Part shown: positions 1 to 7,351 of the stretch, one piece after another
Position numbering within the stretch: position 1 is the first letter of the stretch
Layout of the letters: each line of letters starts with the position of its first letter
From: Bacteroidota bacterium
Lineage (GTDB): Bacteria > Bacteroidota > Bacteroidia > AKYH767-A > OLB10
Assembly (NCBI GenBank): GCA_016717725.1
Contig: JADKFA010000005.1
Coordinates: 162,462 to 226,461 of the forward strand
DNA length: 64,000 nt
Direction of reading: 5' to 3'
Notes under the pieces: model-generated
Databases searched by the model: none
Seen by the model: the letters and a program-made list of their open reading frames with translations, nothing else
What the model was told of the DNA's origin: nothing
Position numbers and translations under genes: made by a program

Positions 1-1455
1 AACTTGAACGGATGTGGCGATTCTGCTGTAATTGGTATTGATGTAATTAATGGTTCAAACCCTGTTGTGAATCTAGGGAACGATACTACGGTTTGTGGTC
101 AATTGATCCTAGATGCACAAAATGCAGGTAGTACTTTTTTATGGAATACTAGTGACACGACTCAAACTCTTTTGATTTCAGCATCTAATCTTTATTCTGT
201 TACAGTAACTGATACCAATGGTTGTTCTGCTACTGATGATATTAATTTAATTGTGAATGCCCTGCCAATCGTTGCACTTAGTGGTGTTACTACTATTTGC
301 AGTGGCGATAGTAGTCTTCTTTCAGGCACTTCTGGTGGAACCAGTCAGTGGTATTTAGATGGAGTTGCCATAGCTGGAGCAACTTCAGATTCATATTATG
401 CTTCTCAACCTGGAGTATATAATATGATTAAAACAAATGCTAACGGCTGTTCAGATTCGTCTTCTATAGGAATTCAATTTGTCGTTAATGCATTGCCGTT
501 AGTTACTCTTTCTGGAACGAATGTAATTTGCAATGGAGATAGTATTCTTCTTTCAGGAACCTCTGGAGGAACCAGTCAATGGTATTTAGATGGAGTTGCC
601 ATAACAGGAGCAACTTCAGATTCATATTATGCCTCTCAACCTGGAGTATATAATATGATTAAAACAAATGCAAACGGTTGTTCAGATTCGTCTTCTACAG
701 GAGTTCAACTTGTCGTTAATGCATTGCCGTTAGTTACCCTTTCTGGAACAAATGCGATTTGTAATGGAGATAGTAGCTTGCTAACAGGTACTTCTGGAGG
801 AACTAGCCAGTGGTATTTAGATGGAGGTGCCATTGTAGGAGCCACTTCAGATTCTTACTATGCTTCTCAACCCGGCATGTATAATATGATTAAAACAAAT
901 GCTAATGGTTGTGCTGATTCTGCCGCTGTGGGTATTGCTCTAACCGTATTACCATTGCCTGTTGTGACCTATGTTGAATTAAATGATACGGTATGTACAC
1001 AGCAAGGTGTTATAACGCTTTCTCCCGGAAATCCTGTGGGTGGTTTGTATGCAGGATTATTTGTAGCAGGCAACACATTTGACGCAGGGTTGGCTAGCTC
1101 AGGTAGTTTTATATTGAGTTATATTTATACCGATGTTAATGGCTGTACTGATAGTGCTGCTTCTGTAATTGTTGTGGAGAGTTGTGCCGGATTACTTGAG
1201 AATTCTATTCTTGCGAATTCGTTGATAATTACACCTAATCCAGCCTCGGATCTTGTTTCTGTATTTTTTAATCCTCAATCATCTAGTGTTAATGGGCTCA
1301 GTATTTTTAATGATTTAGGTGAATTAATAGAACACAGACAAGTACTTTCAGGACAAATTTCATTTGACATTTCACATTTGAAAAGTGGATTTTATTTTCT
1401 TCAAATTCAATCTGGAGGTTACAAGGCTAGTAAAAAGTTAATAGTTATTCAATAG
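1..1455 (+). CDS. T9SS-exported surface protein with Ig/PKD-like repeats (5' partial)
   Basis: The gene begins before the window: the frame is open from base 1 to the TAG at 1453-1455. The visible 484 residues are a chain of Ig-like or PKD-like beta-sandwich repeats, as in adhesin-like surface proteins of Bacteroidota. Three 77-residue units lie at 256-486, 487-717 and 718-948; each has a Cys pair in the contexts ICxGDS and NANGCxDS. The last ~80 residues look like a type A T9SS sorting domain (ITPNPASD, then GFYFLQI, ending KKLIVIQ). Export by Sec and then through the SprA pore, encoded in this window, is therefore expected. No catalytic domain is visible, so the ligand or role is unknown. 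A strong terminator follows. Confidence 0.85.
   Translation, partial: NLNGCGDSAVIGIDVINGSNPVVNLGNDTTVCGQLILDAQNAGSTFLWNTSDTTQTLLISASNLYSVTVTDTNGCSATDDINLIVNALPIVALSGVTTICSGDSSLLSGTSGGTSQWYLDGVAIAGATSDSYYASQPGVYNMIKTNANGCSDSSSIGIQFVVNALPLVTLSGTNVICNGDSILLSGTSGGTSQWYLDGVAITGATSDSYYASQPGVYNMIKTNANGCSDSSSTGVQLVVNALPLVTLSGTNAICNGDSSLLTGTSGGTSQWYLDGGAIVGATSDSYYASQPGMYNMIKTNANGCADSAAVGIALTVLPLPVVTYVELNDTVCTQQGVITLSPGNPVGGLYAGLFVAGNTFDAGLASSGSFILSYIYTDVNGCTDSAASVIVVESCAGLLENSILANSLIITPNPASDLVSVFFNPQSSSVNGLSIFNDLGELIEHRQVLSGQISFDISHLKSGFYFLQIQSGGYKASKKLIVIQ
256..948 (+). repeat. Three tandem 231-bp coding repeats (77 aa each)
   Basis: Units at 256-486, 487-717 and 718-948 have exactly the same length and are nearly identical in DNA, including synonymous sites. 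Each starts with NALP and contains SGGTSQWYLDG and SDSYYASQPG. The low divergence points to recent duplication or gene conversion. Confidence 0.9.
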
Positions 1456-1467
1456 AGATGAATCGAA

Positions 1468-1507
1468 AGGTGGCTGGCATATAAATCGCGTCAGCCACTT
1501 TTTTTAT
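1468..1507 (+). terminator. Rho-independent terminator after the T9SS surface protein
   Basis: A stem with arms GTGGCTG (1470-1476) and CAGCCAC (1492-1498) is followed directly by a run of T. It lies 15 bases after the stop codon of the preceding gene. Confidence 0.85.
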
Positions 1508-1607
1508 TTTAATGTGTATCTAACCATCATGCGTTGCTAAATCTAAAAGGGATAAAAAAATATTTTTGGAGTAGTTATTCAGGATATTTTTTTATTCAAT
1601 CATCTAA

Positions 1608-1622
1608 TCGCGAAGCACGCGA
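1608..1622. repeat. Short inverted repeat TCGCG-n5-CGCGA
   Basis: The arms TCGCG (1608-1612) and CGCGA (1618-1622) are flanked by AA and CCAA. The same block recurs at 1821-1842, just before the SRPBCC gene, and a related perfect palindrome lies at 29872-29893. Confidence 0.7.
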
Positions 1623-1710
1623 CCAATATCGAAGCCAAGGAACTAAATCTATTTACGAGGACTCAAAGCCAGCATCTAGCTCTGAGACTTGTCGGCTTCT
1701 AGAAGCATCT

Positions 1711-1819
1711 AAAGTCTAAAGTCTAAAGTCTAAAGTATATCATAATGTCTAAAATCTAAAATCTAAAATCTAAAATCTAAAATCTAAAATCTAAAATCTA
1801 AAATCTAAAATCTAAAATC
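1711..1819. repeat. Heptanucleotide tandem arrays (AAAGTCT)3 and (TAAAATC)10
   Basis: Three copies of AAAGTCT at 1711-1731 are followed by ten perfect copies of TAAAATC at 1750-1819. The 1456-1843 stretch otherwise holds only a terminator and the TCGCG inverted repeats; a 61-codon open frame at 1534-1719 runs into the array and is not credible. The array ends 24 bases before the start codon of the next gene. Other arrays with the same 7-base period are at 7712-7739 and 16407-16448. Confidence 0.9.
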
Positions 1820-1822
1820 TAA

Positions 1823-1838
1823 TCGCGAAGCCTCGCGA
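1823..1838. repeat. Inverted repeat TCGCGA-n4-TCGCGA upstream of SRPBCC gene
   Basis: Two TCGCGA hexamers, each self-complementary, lie at 1823-1828 and 1833-1838, only 5 bases before the ATG at 1844. The second SRPBCC gene of the window has a related palindrome in the same place (29872-29893). Confidence 0.75.
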
Positions 1839-1843
1839 CCAAC

Positions 1844-2227
1844 ATGAAAAACTTCAAATCATATTTCATCATTCCAGCAGAACCATCCGATGTATTCGCT
1901 GCCATCACCAATCCGCTCACCATTCAATTATGGACAGGTGAAGAAGCTATAATGTCAACAGAGCCAGGATCTGAATTCTCTATGTGGGAGGGAAGTATAA
2001 CTGGTAAAAACTTAGAGTTTGAGTCTAACAAAAAACTTGTGCAACAATGGTATTTCGGGGATCAGGAAGATGTATCCATCGTTACCATCAAATTGCATCC
2101 ACATAAGCACGGTACATCGGTTGAATTAAATCACACCAATATTCCCGATGAAGCTTTTGATGATATTACTGATGGATGGAAAGAATCCTATTTCGGTGAA
2201 CTTGAAGAATTTTTTTCTGGAGAGTGA
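1844..2227 (+). CDS. SRPBCC / AHSA1-family protein
   Basis: This 127-residue protein begins MKNFKSYFIIPAEPSDVFAA, the usual first strand and helix of the START-like SRPBCC fold. The family trademarks TNPLTIQLWTG, FSMWEGSITG, VQQWYFGD and a C-terminal helix with DGWKESYFGELEEFF identify the AHSA1 (activator of Hsp90 ATPase homology) subgroup. Members bind hydrophobic ligands in a cavity; the ligand here is unknown. No signal peptide is present, so it is cytoplasmic. The length is complete for the family. The gene stands alone between a heptamer array and a convergent minus-strand cluster, and its leader carries an inverted repeat that could influence translation. Confidence 0.85.
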   Translation: MKNFKSYFIIPAEPSDVFAAITNPLTIQLWTGEEAIMSTEPGSEFSMWEGSITGKNLEFESNKKLVQQWYFGDQEDVSIVTIKLHPHKHGTSVELNHTNIPDEAFDDITDGWKESYFGELEEFFSGE

Positions 2228-2307
2228 TTTTGATTAGATACAAACTCCTGCTTTCTAGAATTGGTATCCAACTAAAAAAGGAAAGAAGTCATCTAAGTTT
2301 TATAAAC

Positions 2308-2724
2308 TCAAACGCTATCTTCTTCTTCTCTTTCTTCGTGATCTTCTTTCCCAGCGAAAAATTTAGAAAGTTTCTCTTTTACTTTTTCAACGGAAATATT
2401 TTGATTCGAAACATAAGTAGCTATTAGGAATTGAAAAAGTAAACCACCTATCATTTTTATTGGATTTTTTGTTTTGCCGAAGAGGAGTTTATTCGAGACA
2501 GCTCCTACTGCGATGCCTGCAATTTCACTGAACAAAGTATTTTTCACATCTGGTGAACTCGTCAGCTGAGAGAATGTCCTTTTAATTATATTGATAGGTT
2601 TTAAGCTATCATATTTATTACGTAATTGTTGTTTCAAATCAAGTAATTCCAATTCTTGTCTTTTTTCAAGCGCAGTAATTTCGATTCTTAATAGTTCGAT
2701 GGCAGTAAGAGATTTCATGGTCAT
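2308..2724 (-). CDS. Hypothetical membrane protein of the YtxH/holin-like cluster
   Basis: This 138-residue protein is of unknown function. Residues ~5-45 form a charged helix, probably coiled coil (ITALEKRQELELLDLKQQL). Two hydrophobic stretches follow around residues 65-82 (IAGIAVGAVSNKLLFG) and 92-108 (MIGGLLFQFLIATYVS), and the tail is very acidic. Its start codon overlaps the last base of the upstream holin-like gene at 2724, so the two are almost certainly translated from one transcript with the YtxH gene. The context suggests a cell-envelope or stress role, but that is inference. Confidence 0.75.
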   Translation of the reverse strand: MTMKSLTAIELLRIEITALEKRQELELLDLKQQLRNKYDSLKPINIIKRTFSQLTSSPDVKNTLFSEIAGIAVGAVSNKLLFGKTKNPIKMIGGLLFQFLIATYVSNQNISVEKVKEKLSKFFAGKEDHEEREEEDSV

Positions 2725-3068
2725 TATTTTTTCAAAAACCGATTGATAATTGCGTTATTCAAAGGTTCCTTGATCCATTGGTTTCTAAAAGTATAAAAAC
2801 AAAGTGATAGAATTCCATAAAATAATGCAACAATTAAAAAACCATAATAGACTTTACCTACCATCTCTCCGATCCATAGCGCAATACCGATATTGAGTAG
2901 CATCGCAAATACACCAATAAATATAAAGAGTACAAAATACCCAGCTAAATAAGATAATACATCGGCAGTTTTTTCAATTGATTTTAAACGAATCAACTCA
3001 ATCGTTGTCTTGCCGTAAGCTTCCGCTTTTTCAATGAGCTGTTCTGCCGATGTAGAATCTTCTTGCAT
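2724..3068 (-). CDS. Phage-holin-family (Holin-X-like) membrane protein
   Basis: This 114-residue protein has an N-terminal helix (SAEQLIEKAEAYGKTTIELI), two transmembrane segments at about residues 38-65 and 73-93, and a short basic tail. The layout matches the PF07332-type 'phage holin family' proteins common in Bacteroidota, which are chromosomal and usually sit beside YtxH genes; no prophage genes are nearby. It lies 35 bases downstream of the YtxH gene and overlaps the next gene by one base, giving a three-gene operon. The biochemical function of the family is not established. Confidence 0.8.
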   Translation of the reverse strand: MQEDSTSAEQLIEKAEAYGKTTIELIRLKSIEKTADVLSYLAGYFVLFIFIGVFAMLLNIGIALWIGEMVGKVYYGFLIVALFYGILSLCFYTFRNQWIKEPLNNAIINRFLKK

Positions 3069-3103
3069 AATGTAAATGTTGCCTAAAGATAGTAATTCTA
3101 AGA

Positions 3104-3382
3104 TTACGAAGTAGCATTATGAACTGTTTTTCGAAAATCTTCTGTTTTCGATTTTGCTTTATTCACCATTTCTTCTCCATTATCAACCAAAGAATCTGAT
3201 TTGTCAAGAATTGAATGATAAACATCATTCAATTTTTCTTTAATATCATCCATGTACTTGGATCCTTTTCCAGTGATCTTTTTTCTGGTGTTTGAACCTT
3301 TATCAGGGGCAAGTAAGATGCCTAATACAGCACCAGCAGCCAAACCCGCTAATACGCCTAATACAATTTTTCCTTCTTTCAT
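3104..3382 (-). CDS. YtxH domain-containing protein
   Basis: This 92-residue protein starts with a glycine- and alanine-rich transmembrane helix (VLGVLAGLAAGAVLGILLAPDKG) that contains the LLAP-[DE]-KG signature of YtxH (PF12732). A polar, highly charged helical tail follows. YtxH proteins are general-stress-associated envelope proteins in several phyla; their mechanism is unknown. It is the first gene of the operon with the holin-like and hypothetical membrane genes. The small lmo0937-like gene upstream is co-directional with 25 bases between them. Confidence 0.9.
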   Translation of the reverse strand: MKEGKIVLGVLAGLAAGAVLGILLAPDKGSNTRKKITGKGSKYMDDIKEKLNDVYHSILDKSDSLVDNGEEMVNKAKSKTEDFRKTVHNATS

Positions 3383-3407
3383 GATTGTTGTGTTTTTTTG
3401 ATTTAAC

Positions 3408-3566
3408 TTATTTTACTATTTTATTTCCTGAGATAATCCTAAGTAATACTGCTATGATTGCAATAACGAATAAGATGTGAACAATACCTCCCGCATTGAA
3501 TGCGAAGTATCCAATAGCCCAACCTATCAATAATAGAACGGCTATAGTGTATAGTATATTTTGCAT
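3408..3566 (-). CDS. lmo0937-family small membrane protein
   Basis: This is a 52-residue protein read from the ATG at 3566-3564 to the TAA at 3410-3408. It begins MQNILYTIAVLLLIGWAIGY and has a second hydrophobic segment (IVHILFVIAIIAVLLRII). This two-helix hairpin with W-x-[IL]-G-[YF]-F matches the lmo0937/DUF5670 family, usually 45-55 residues. Such proteins are often stress-induced and sit with YtxH genes, as here. It is easily missed because of its length. Confidence 0.85.
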   Translation of the reverse strand: MQNILYTIAVLLLIGWAIGYFAFNAGGIVHILFVIAIIAVLLRIISGNKIVK

Positions 3567-3593
3567 ATTTTAATGATTTTAATCAGTAATTTC

Positions 3594-4256
3594 TTAGTTA
3601 AGTGCAACTGAAACATAAAAGTTAAGAACTCCGTTTTTTGAATCGGGGAAAGTCTCTAACGAACCAGCAAAATCCTTTTGTTTGCCTACTGTTTTTGTAC
3701 CGTAGCAGTATCGACCACCAATTCCAATTCTGCCAATGTCTACACCCCCACCTACAATTATTCCTAAGTCATAATCATTGTAATCTTCTCTTTTGATGTT
3801 GTGTTCATAATCGAAGAGAACTGTATTTGATTTGTTTTTTACTTTTCCACTTACCAACGCAGATGCATAGGGACCAGCATATACATTAAAATTTTCATTG
3901 AAATTTACAATAAGTAATAAAGGAATTTCAATATAGTTTAATGTGAATTGAGCCGTGCCTTGAGCAGTAAGATTGTCATAAGTTACTTCAGACCCCTTTG
4001 TTGTATAGTATATCTCCGGTTGAATAGCTATCATTTTGAAGATAGGCAGTTTTGCAAATCCACCTACATTAAATCCAACTAACATTTTAGTTTTGTCGGC
4101 GTCTTTAGTGTGTAGATCGGCAAAGTTTATACCTGCTTTTACTCCGTAAAGTACAGGATATTTTTCTTTTGTGCTGGTCGAGTCTTGAGCTGAACTTTTA
4201 ATGCTTGTTGCAAAAAGCATTATAACGATCATTGCAATTAATTTTGAAGTTTTCAT
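3594..4256 (-). CDS. Outer-membrane beta-barrel (porin-family) protein
   Basis: This 220-residue protein has a clear signal peptide (MKTSKLIAMIVIMLFATSIKSSAQ, cleaved after SSA). The mature part is rich in alternating hydrophobic strands and has the PF13568-type pattern: GVKAGINFADL at the start, FNVGGFAKLP, a central IEIPLLL strand, and FNVYAGPYAS. It ends in a strand, as expected for a Bam-assembled barrel. An 8-stranded small barrel is likely. The ligand is unknown. It lies upstream of, and co-directional with, the YtxH cluster. Confidence 0.85.
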   Translation of the reverse strand: MKTSKLIAMIVIMLFATSIKSSAQDSTSTKEKYPVLYGVKAGINFADLHTKDADKTKMLVGFNVGGFAKLPIFKMIAIQPEIYYTTKGSEVTYDNLTAQGTAQFTLNYIEIPLLLIVNFNENFNVYAGPYASALVSGKVKNKSNTVLFDYEHNIKREDYNDYDLGIIVGGGVDIGRIGIGGRYCYGTKTVGKQKDFAGSLETFPDSKNGVLNFYVSVALN

Positions 4257-4336
4257 ATTTTTAGTTTGTGTTTATAAGTTTAATAAGGAAAGCGAATATT
4301 TTAATTTTGTAGAATTAGAGTAGGTATTTTTAACTA

Positions 4337-4936
4337 TTAATGTATGGCCAAACCAAGCGTAGATACCCCAGTTGATAAATCAAGAAATAATCCAACACGT
4401 TTTGATAAGTGATATTCTGTACCAATGTGAAAGTCTAGGAATAATGAATTCCCATGGCGGAAATAATTTTTATCACCATAATAGTCGCTATCCCACGAGC
4501 GAGATACGATAGCAAAGCCAAGTGAACTGGCTAAGTAGAAATCCCATCGAGCATTTGCATTTAATATTTCATCGAAATAATAGGTGCCTTTTACTCCAAT
4601 AGGGATTACTACTTCATGGTAGTTATAATATTTGAAAGGATGATTTAGTGAATTATTACCATAGTAGTAACTTCTACTGAAAGAATAATAACTGATAAAG
4701 GGAGCCAACGTAAAATCTTTTGCCACATCTATTTCGTAGTTGATGTGTAAGACAGGTAATGTTTGACCCGCATACCCATAATAGCCTGCATAACCCCCAA
4801 CCCCAAATCCTAAATTCAGTGATTTACCATAGGCATTGTTTTGTGTTGTTTCTTGTGCACCACAATAATTATAAGAACCAACAGATAGTAAAAATGCGAA
4901 TAAGAAGGAGAATGTAAATAATTTTGAATTATTCAT
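4337..4936 (-). CDS. Outer-membrane beta-barrel protein, hypothetical
   Basis: The start was set at the ATG at 4936-4934, because the protein then begins with a normal signal peptide (MNNSKLFTFSFLFAFLLSVG, cleavage near CGAQ); the in-frame extension upstream to 5002 has no such sense. The mature ~175 residues are rich in Tyr and Gly and in amphipathic strands (GFGVGGYAGYYGYAG, FISYYSFSRSYYYG, GVKGTYYFDE, GLFLDLSTGVS). This suits a small outer-membrane barrel with no recognisable enzyme domain. It lies 80 bases upstream of the preceding barrel gene and could share its transcript. Confidence 0.8.
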   Translation of the reverse strand: MNNSKLFTFSFLFAFLLSVGSYNYCGAQETTQNNAYGKSLNLGFGVGGYAGYYGYAGQTLPVLHINYEIDVAKDFTLAPFISYYSFSRSYYYGNNSLNHPFKYYNYHEVVIPIGVKGTYYFDEILNANARWDFYLASSLGFAIVSRSWDSDYYGDKNYFRHGNSLFLDFHIGTEYHLSKRVGLFLDLSTGVSTLGLAIH

Positions 4937-5598
4937 AGTTGGAGGATATATCATGATGATTCTGCAAAGTTGATGGGAATGAGGCAATCTTCCATTACAC
5001 AATAAATGCTATTATTTACATGATTCACACATTTTGTAATTTTAGTATTGATGCTTTTAAGAGATTAAGTGAGCAGCATTTGATTTTCTTCAATTATTCG
5101 GAAGATATTTGTAAGCTATTTGGCAATGGCGTAAATACAATTTGTGAGGAGATAAATTAATTTGAAATTAAATTATAATAAAGTAGGATGATGGTTTCAA
5201 TTTAATAAAAGAAGTGGCTACAAGGAAATTCTAATTTCGCAAGAGATTAGACTAAATTCATTATTTGTTTTGAATTTTATTTAGGTAAAAAATGTGTAGT
5301 GTTAAAGTAAAATTGAAAAATGAATAGTAACAATTTTTAAAAAAGTTTGAGAAATCATTTATGAATGGATTCAAAGGGAAAAGTCTAATGCATTTTGAAA
5401 TGAAGAGATTTATTTTGAAAAAAAACTAGCGACAAGCCCTTGACTTGGTCGAAGCTTTTACTTCTTTTTTTTCTATTCTCAGGTAAACCTAGTATTATAT
5501 AGGTAATCTTACATGAAAAAAATAAAAATCCCTCATTTAACAAAGTTGAATGAGGGATTTTTATTTTAATTTAATAGTTTTTTTTATAATTTAAAATA
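4937..5598. other. Gene-free stretch with one terminator
   Basis: About 660 very AT-rich bases with stops in all frames. Apart from the terminator at 5524-5566 I see no gene, RNA or repeat. It probably contains the promoter of the minus-strand barrel gene starting at 4936. Confidence 0.6.
5524..5566 (-). terminator. Terminator downstream of the lipoprotein gene
   Basis: A perfect 14-bp stem has arms at 5524-5537 (AAAAATCCCTCATT) and 5549-5562, flanked by A and T runs so that it can work in both directions. It lies 33 bases past the minus-strand stop at 5599. Confidence 0.85.
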
Positions 5599-6474
5599 CT
5601 AATAAGTAATATTAAAAGTCCCATTACTGATGGCATAAGTTACAATTGGGCCAGTAATTCCCTCCGCATTATAATTAAATGTTCCAATAATATTGTTGGT
5701 TGCAGTGTTGTGTGTATTGATAACAAGTGTTCCGGATGTTGAAATGCCCATTAGACCAAGACTTGGAGAATAATATCCCAATTCATTACCTGAACCATCT
5801 AGGATGTATGAACCTGGTATAATAGTTTCGGGCATCTGTAAAGTAACAATTTTAGTTCCTCCAGAATTTGAAGCATCTATTATGATATCATTGTTGGAAA
5901 TACTCCCTTGGATAAAGTCTGGTACCCAATTTATATTGTCGATTTTTACAGTGAAGGTATTGCTTCCACCTCCGGTAGTTCCATCTTGATATGCAACATT
6001 TGTAAATACGCCTACAGTAATATCACGAAAGGTGTTATCTGAAGCACGATATCCCTTAAATGCAAATGTTCCTGACATACGTTTAGAAGTTGTATTTAAG
6101 GCAGTGATCGTTAGTGTTCCAGTGCAGGTTACACTTCCACTCGAAATCCAAGGCAACGAACTAGAGGTTGTTGCATATGATCCAACATTTCCCGAACCAA
6201 ATCCAAGATCATATGTGCCATTCAAAGCAACATTTTGATTTACGGTAAACGTAATTCTAGAGGAGTCAGAGGCAATTCCTGTGCAAGTAGAAACATTGTT
6301 TATGATGCTTCCTGCAGTTTTATTGCTAAGCGAAGTCCAATTCACGCCATCTACTTTTGCTGACATTGCAGAACTCACAGTAGAGGTAGAACCGCCACTT
6401 GAATCGTCTTTTTTGCAAGAGCCAAATCCGAAGAGTAGTGTTAGAATAATTAATGTTGAAAGTTATTTTTTCAT
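5599..6474 (-). pseudogene. DUF6252-like lipoprotein gene with a stop at codon 4
   Basis: Residues after the stop form a convincing lipoprotein: a hydrophobic stretch LIILTLLFGFGSC with a lipobox Cys, a KKDDSSGGS linker, and two related domains beginning MSAKVDGVNWTSLSN and TVKIDNINWVPDF. These domains resemble DUF6252-type beta-rich proteins, which are surface lipoproteins of unknown role in Bacteroidota. The natural start is the ATG at 6474-6472, but the reading runs ATG AAA AAA TAA, so there is an in-frame TAA at 6465-6463. The first ATG after the stop (6378-6376) lies beyond the signal peptide and would leave the product in the cytoplasm. Either the gene is freshly inactivated, or one base is wrong, or an unusual start is used. 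The downstream frame is otherwise intact for 259 codons, which argues for a recent event. Confidence 0.7.
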
Positions 6475-6664
6475 AATGTTTTTTTAAGTTGATTGTAAAT
6501 GTAATTATTATTTAATTGTAGAAAAGGGTATTCTAATTTTAAATTGTTATAAGAGATTTCAAATCTTTAAGTGCAAATTTTGAAAATTTTTACTATTTTG
6601 TCTACATTAAGATAGAAATGTTCAGCAGGCAGAGCGCGAGTCCTGCACGCAGTCTTCGCCATCA

Positions 6665-6682
6665 TGAGGTCGCGAGCAGATT
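6665..6682. repeat. 18-bp duplicate of the tRNA-Cys 3' end (att-like)
   Basis: The bases TGAGGTCGCGAGCAGATT at 6665-6682 recur exactly at 7076-7093, where they are the 3' end of the tRNA-Cys gene plus two bases beyond it. The repeats are 411 bases apart and in direct orientation. This is the arrangement left when an element integrates into a tRNA 3' end, but no integrase is present. Confidence 0.65.
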
Positions 6683-7035
6683 ACCGTGTGATCTGCAGTC
6701 CACCTTTGCTAGGGCTTTGGTGGATGATAGATGTAGCCTACAACAAAATCGTCCCCATGGCCTTTGGCATTGAGGCTTTTTCTTTTTGTTGCCCATTTGC
6801 AAGTAAACCTACCTTTTTGGTAGATAAACTTACATGGACACAAAAAGAACCCCTCTGTCCCACGGAGTATGCGTATTGTCGCCATTAAAAAGCGAGCAGA
6901 GTGCGAGTCCTGCAAGCAGAACTCGCGATCATAGGGGCCCCACCAACAAAACCCCTTCACCCAAGCCGTTGGCTTGGTCGTGGATTTTTCTTTTTGTTGA
7001 CCATTTGCAAGCAAGCTCGCATGGTCCCAAAAAGA

Positions 7036-7074
7036 AAAACCCCCGATTCAACTTCGTTGAATGAGGGGGTTTTG
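7036..7074 (-). terminator. Terminator of the tRNA-Cys transcript
   Basis: The outer stem AACCCCC/GGGGGTT, extended by A:T pairs, continues into the inner stem ATTCAAC-TTC-GTTGAAT (7046-7062). It lies 3 bases downstream of the tRNA 3' end on the minus strand and has a T run in that direction. Confidence 0.8.
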
Positions 7075-7077
7075 TTG

Positions 7078-7148
7078 AGGTCGCGAGCAGATTCGAACTG
7101 CTGTACAAGGTTTTGCAGACCTCTGCCTAACCGCTCGGCCACGCGACC
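7078..7148 (-). tRNA. tRNA-Cys (anticodon GCA)
   Basis: Read on the minus strand, the acceptor arms GGTCGCG and CGCGACC pair perfectly. The D arm is GCCGAGCGGTTAGGC. The anticodon arm AGGT-CTGCAAA-ACCT carries GCA, and the T arm has TTCGAATC between GCA and TGC. The discriminator base is U, as usual for tRNA-Cys. CCA is not encoded. Confidence 0.95.
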
Positions 7149-7161
7149 ATTTGAGCGGGTG

Positions 7162-7169
7162 CAAACATA
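7162..7169 (-). promoter_or_regulatory. Candidate -7 box (TATGTTTG) of tRNA-Cys
   Basis: The minus strand reads TATGTTTG, an exact match to the Bacteroidota TAnnTTTG element, 13 bases before the mature tRNA 5' end. No clear -33 TTG is seen. Confidence 0.5.
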
Positions 7170-7351
7170 GTGAATTATGTTTTTTCCAGCCCTATAATTT
7201 TAATTCTTTCTGCTTAACGATGTCAGATACTTTTGGTTGCACTTGAGGATCAAATTTCTGCACTTTAACCTAATATATATCAGAAAATGATGATTTTTAG
7301 AGGAATACCTCGATGGATGTTGTATATTTACTACGTAATTTATTTTAGATC

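Larger units (their letters stand above)
6619..7074. repeat. Hairpin-rich duplicated non-coding block next to tRNA-Cys
   Basis: Two diverged copies of a compound unit can be followed. One part is at 6629-6669 and 6896-6937 (shared core GCGAGTCCTGCA). The other is at about 6775-6807 and 6983-7014 (TTTTTCTTTTTGTTG, then CCATTTGCAAG). Each copy of the second part folds back on a downstream CAAAAAGAA-type arm. Further hairpins lie at 6699-6724 (TCCACC/GGTGGA) and 6961-6977 (CCAAGCC-GTT-GGCTTGG). Overlapping open frames on both strands have no protein-like composition, and I regard the ~600 bases as non-coding. Confidence 0.6.

Noticed and set aside
256..948. CRISPR-like or non-coding direct repeats
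   Set aside because: The 231-bp units keep one open reading frame and encode Ig-like domains.
1534..1719. 61-codon open frame after the first gene
   Set aside because: It is low in protein-like content and runs directly into the AAAGTCT heptamer array; treated as non-coding.
1750..1819. CRISPR array
   Set aside because: The repeat is a contiguous 7-mer with no spacers and no cas genes nearby; it is a simple tandem repeat.
2724..3068. Prophage lysis gene (holin)
   Set aside because: The family name is misleading: no endolysin, capsid or integrase genes are near, and the YtxH context is that of a chromosomal envelope gene.
6664..7170. Several overlapping open frames of 60-100 codons on both strands near tRNA-Cys
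   Set aside because: They cover hairpins, the tRNA gene and its terminator, and have no recognisable domain or signal; the open frames come from the relatively GC-rich repeats.
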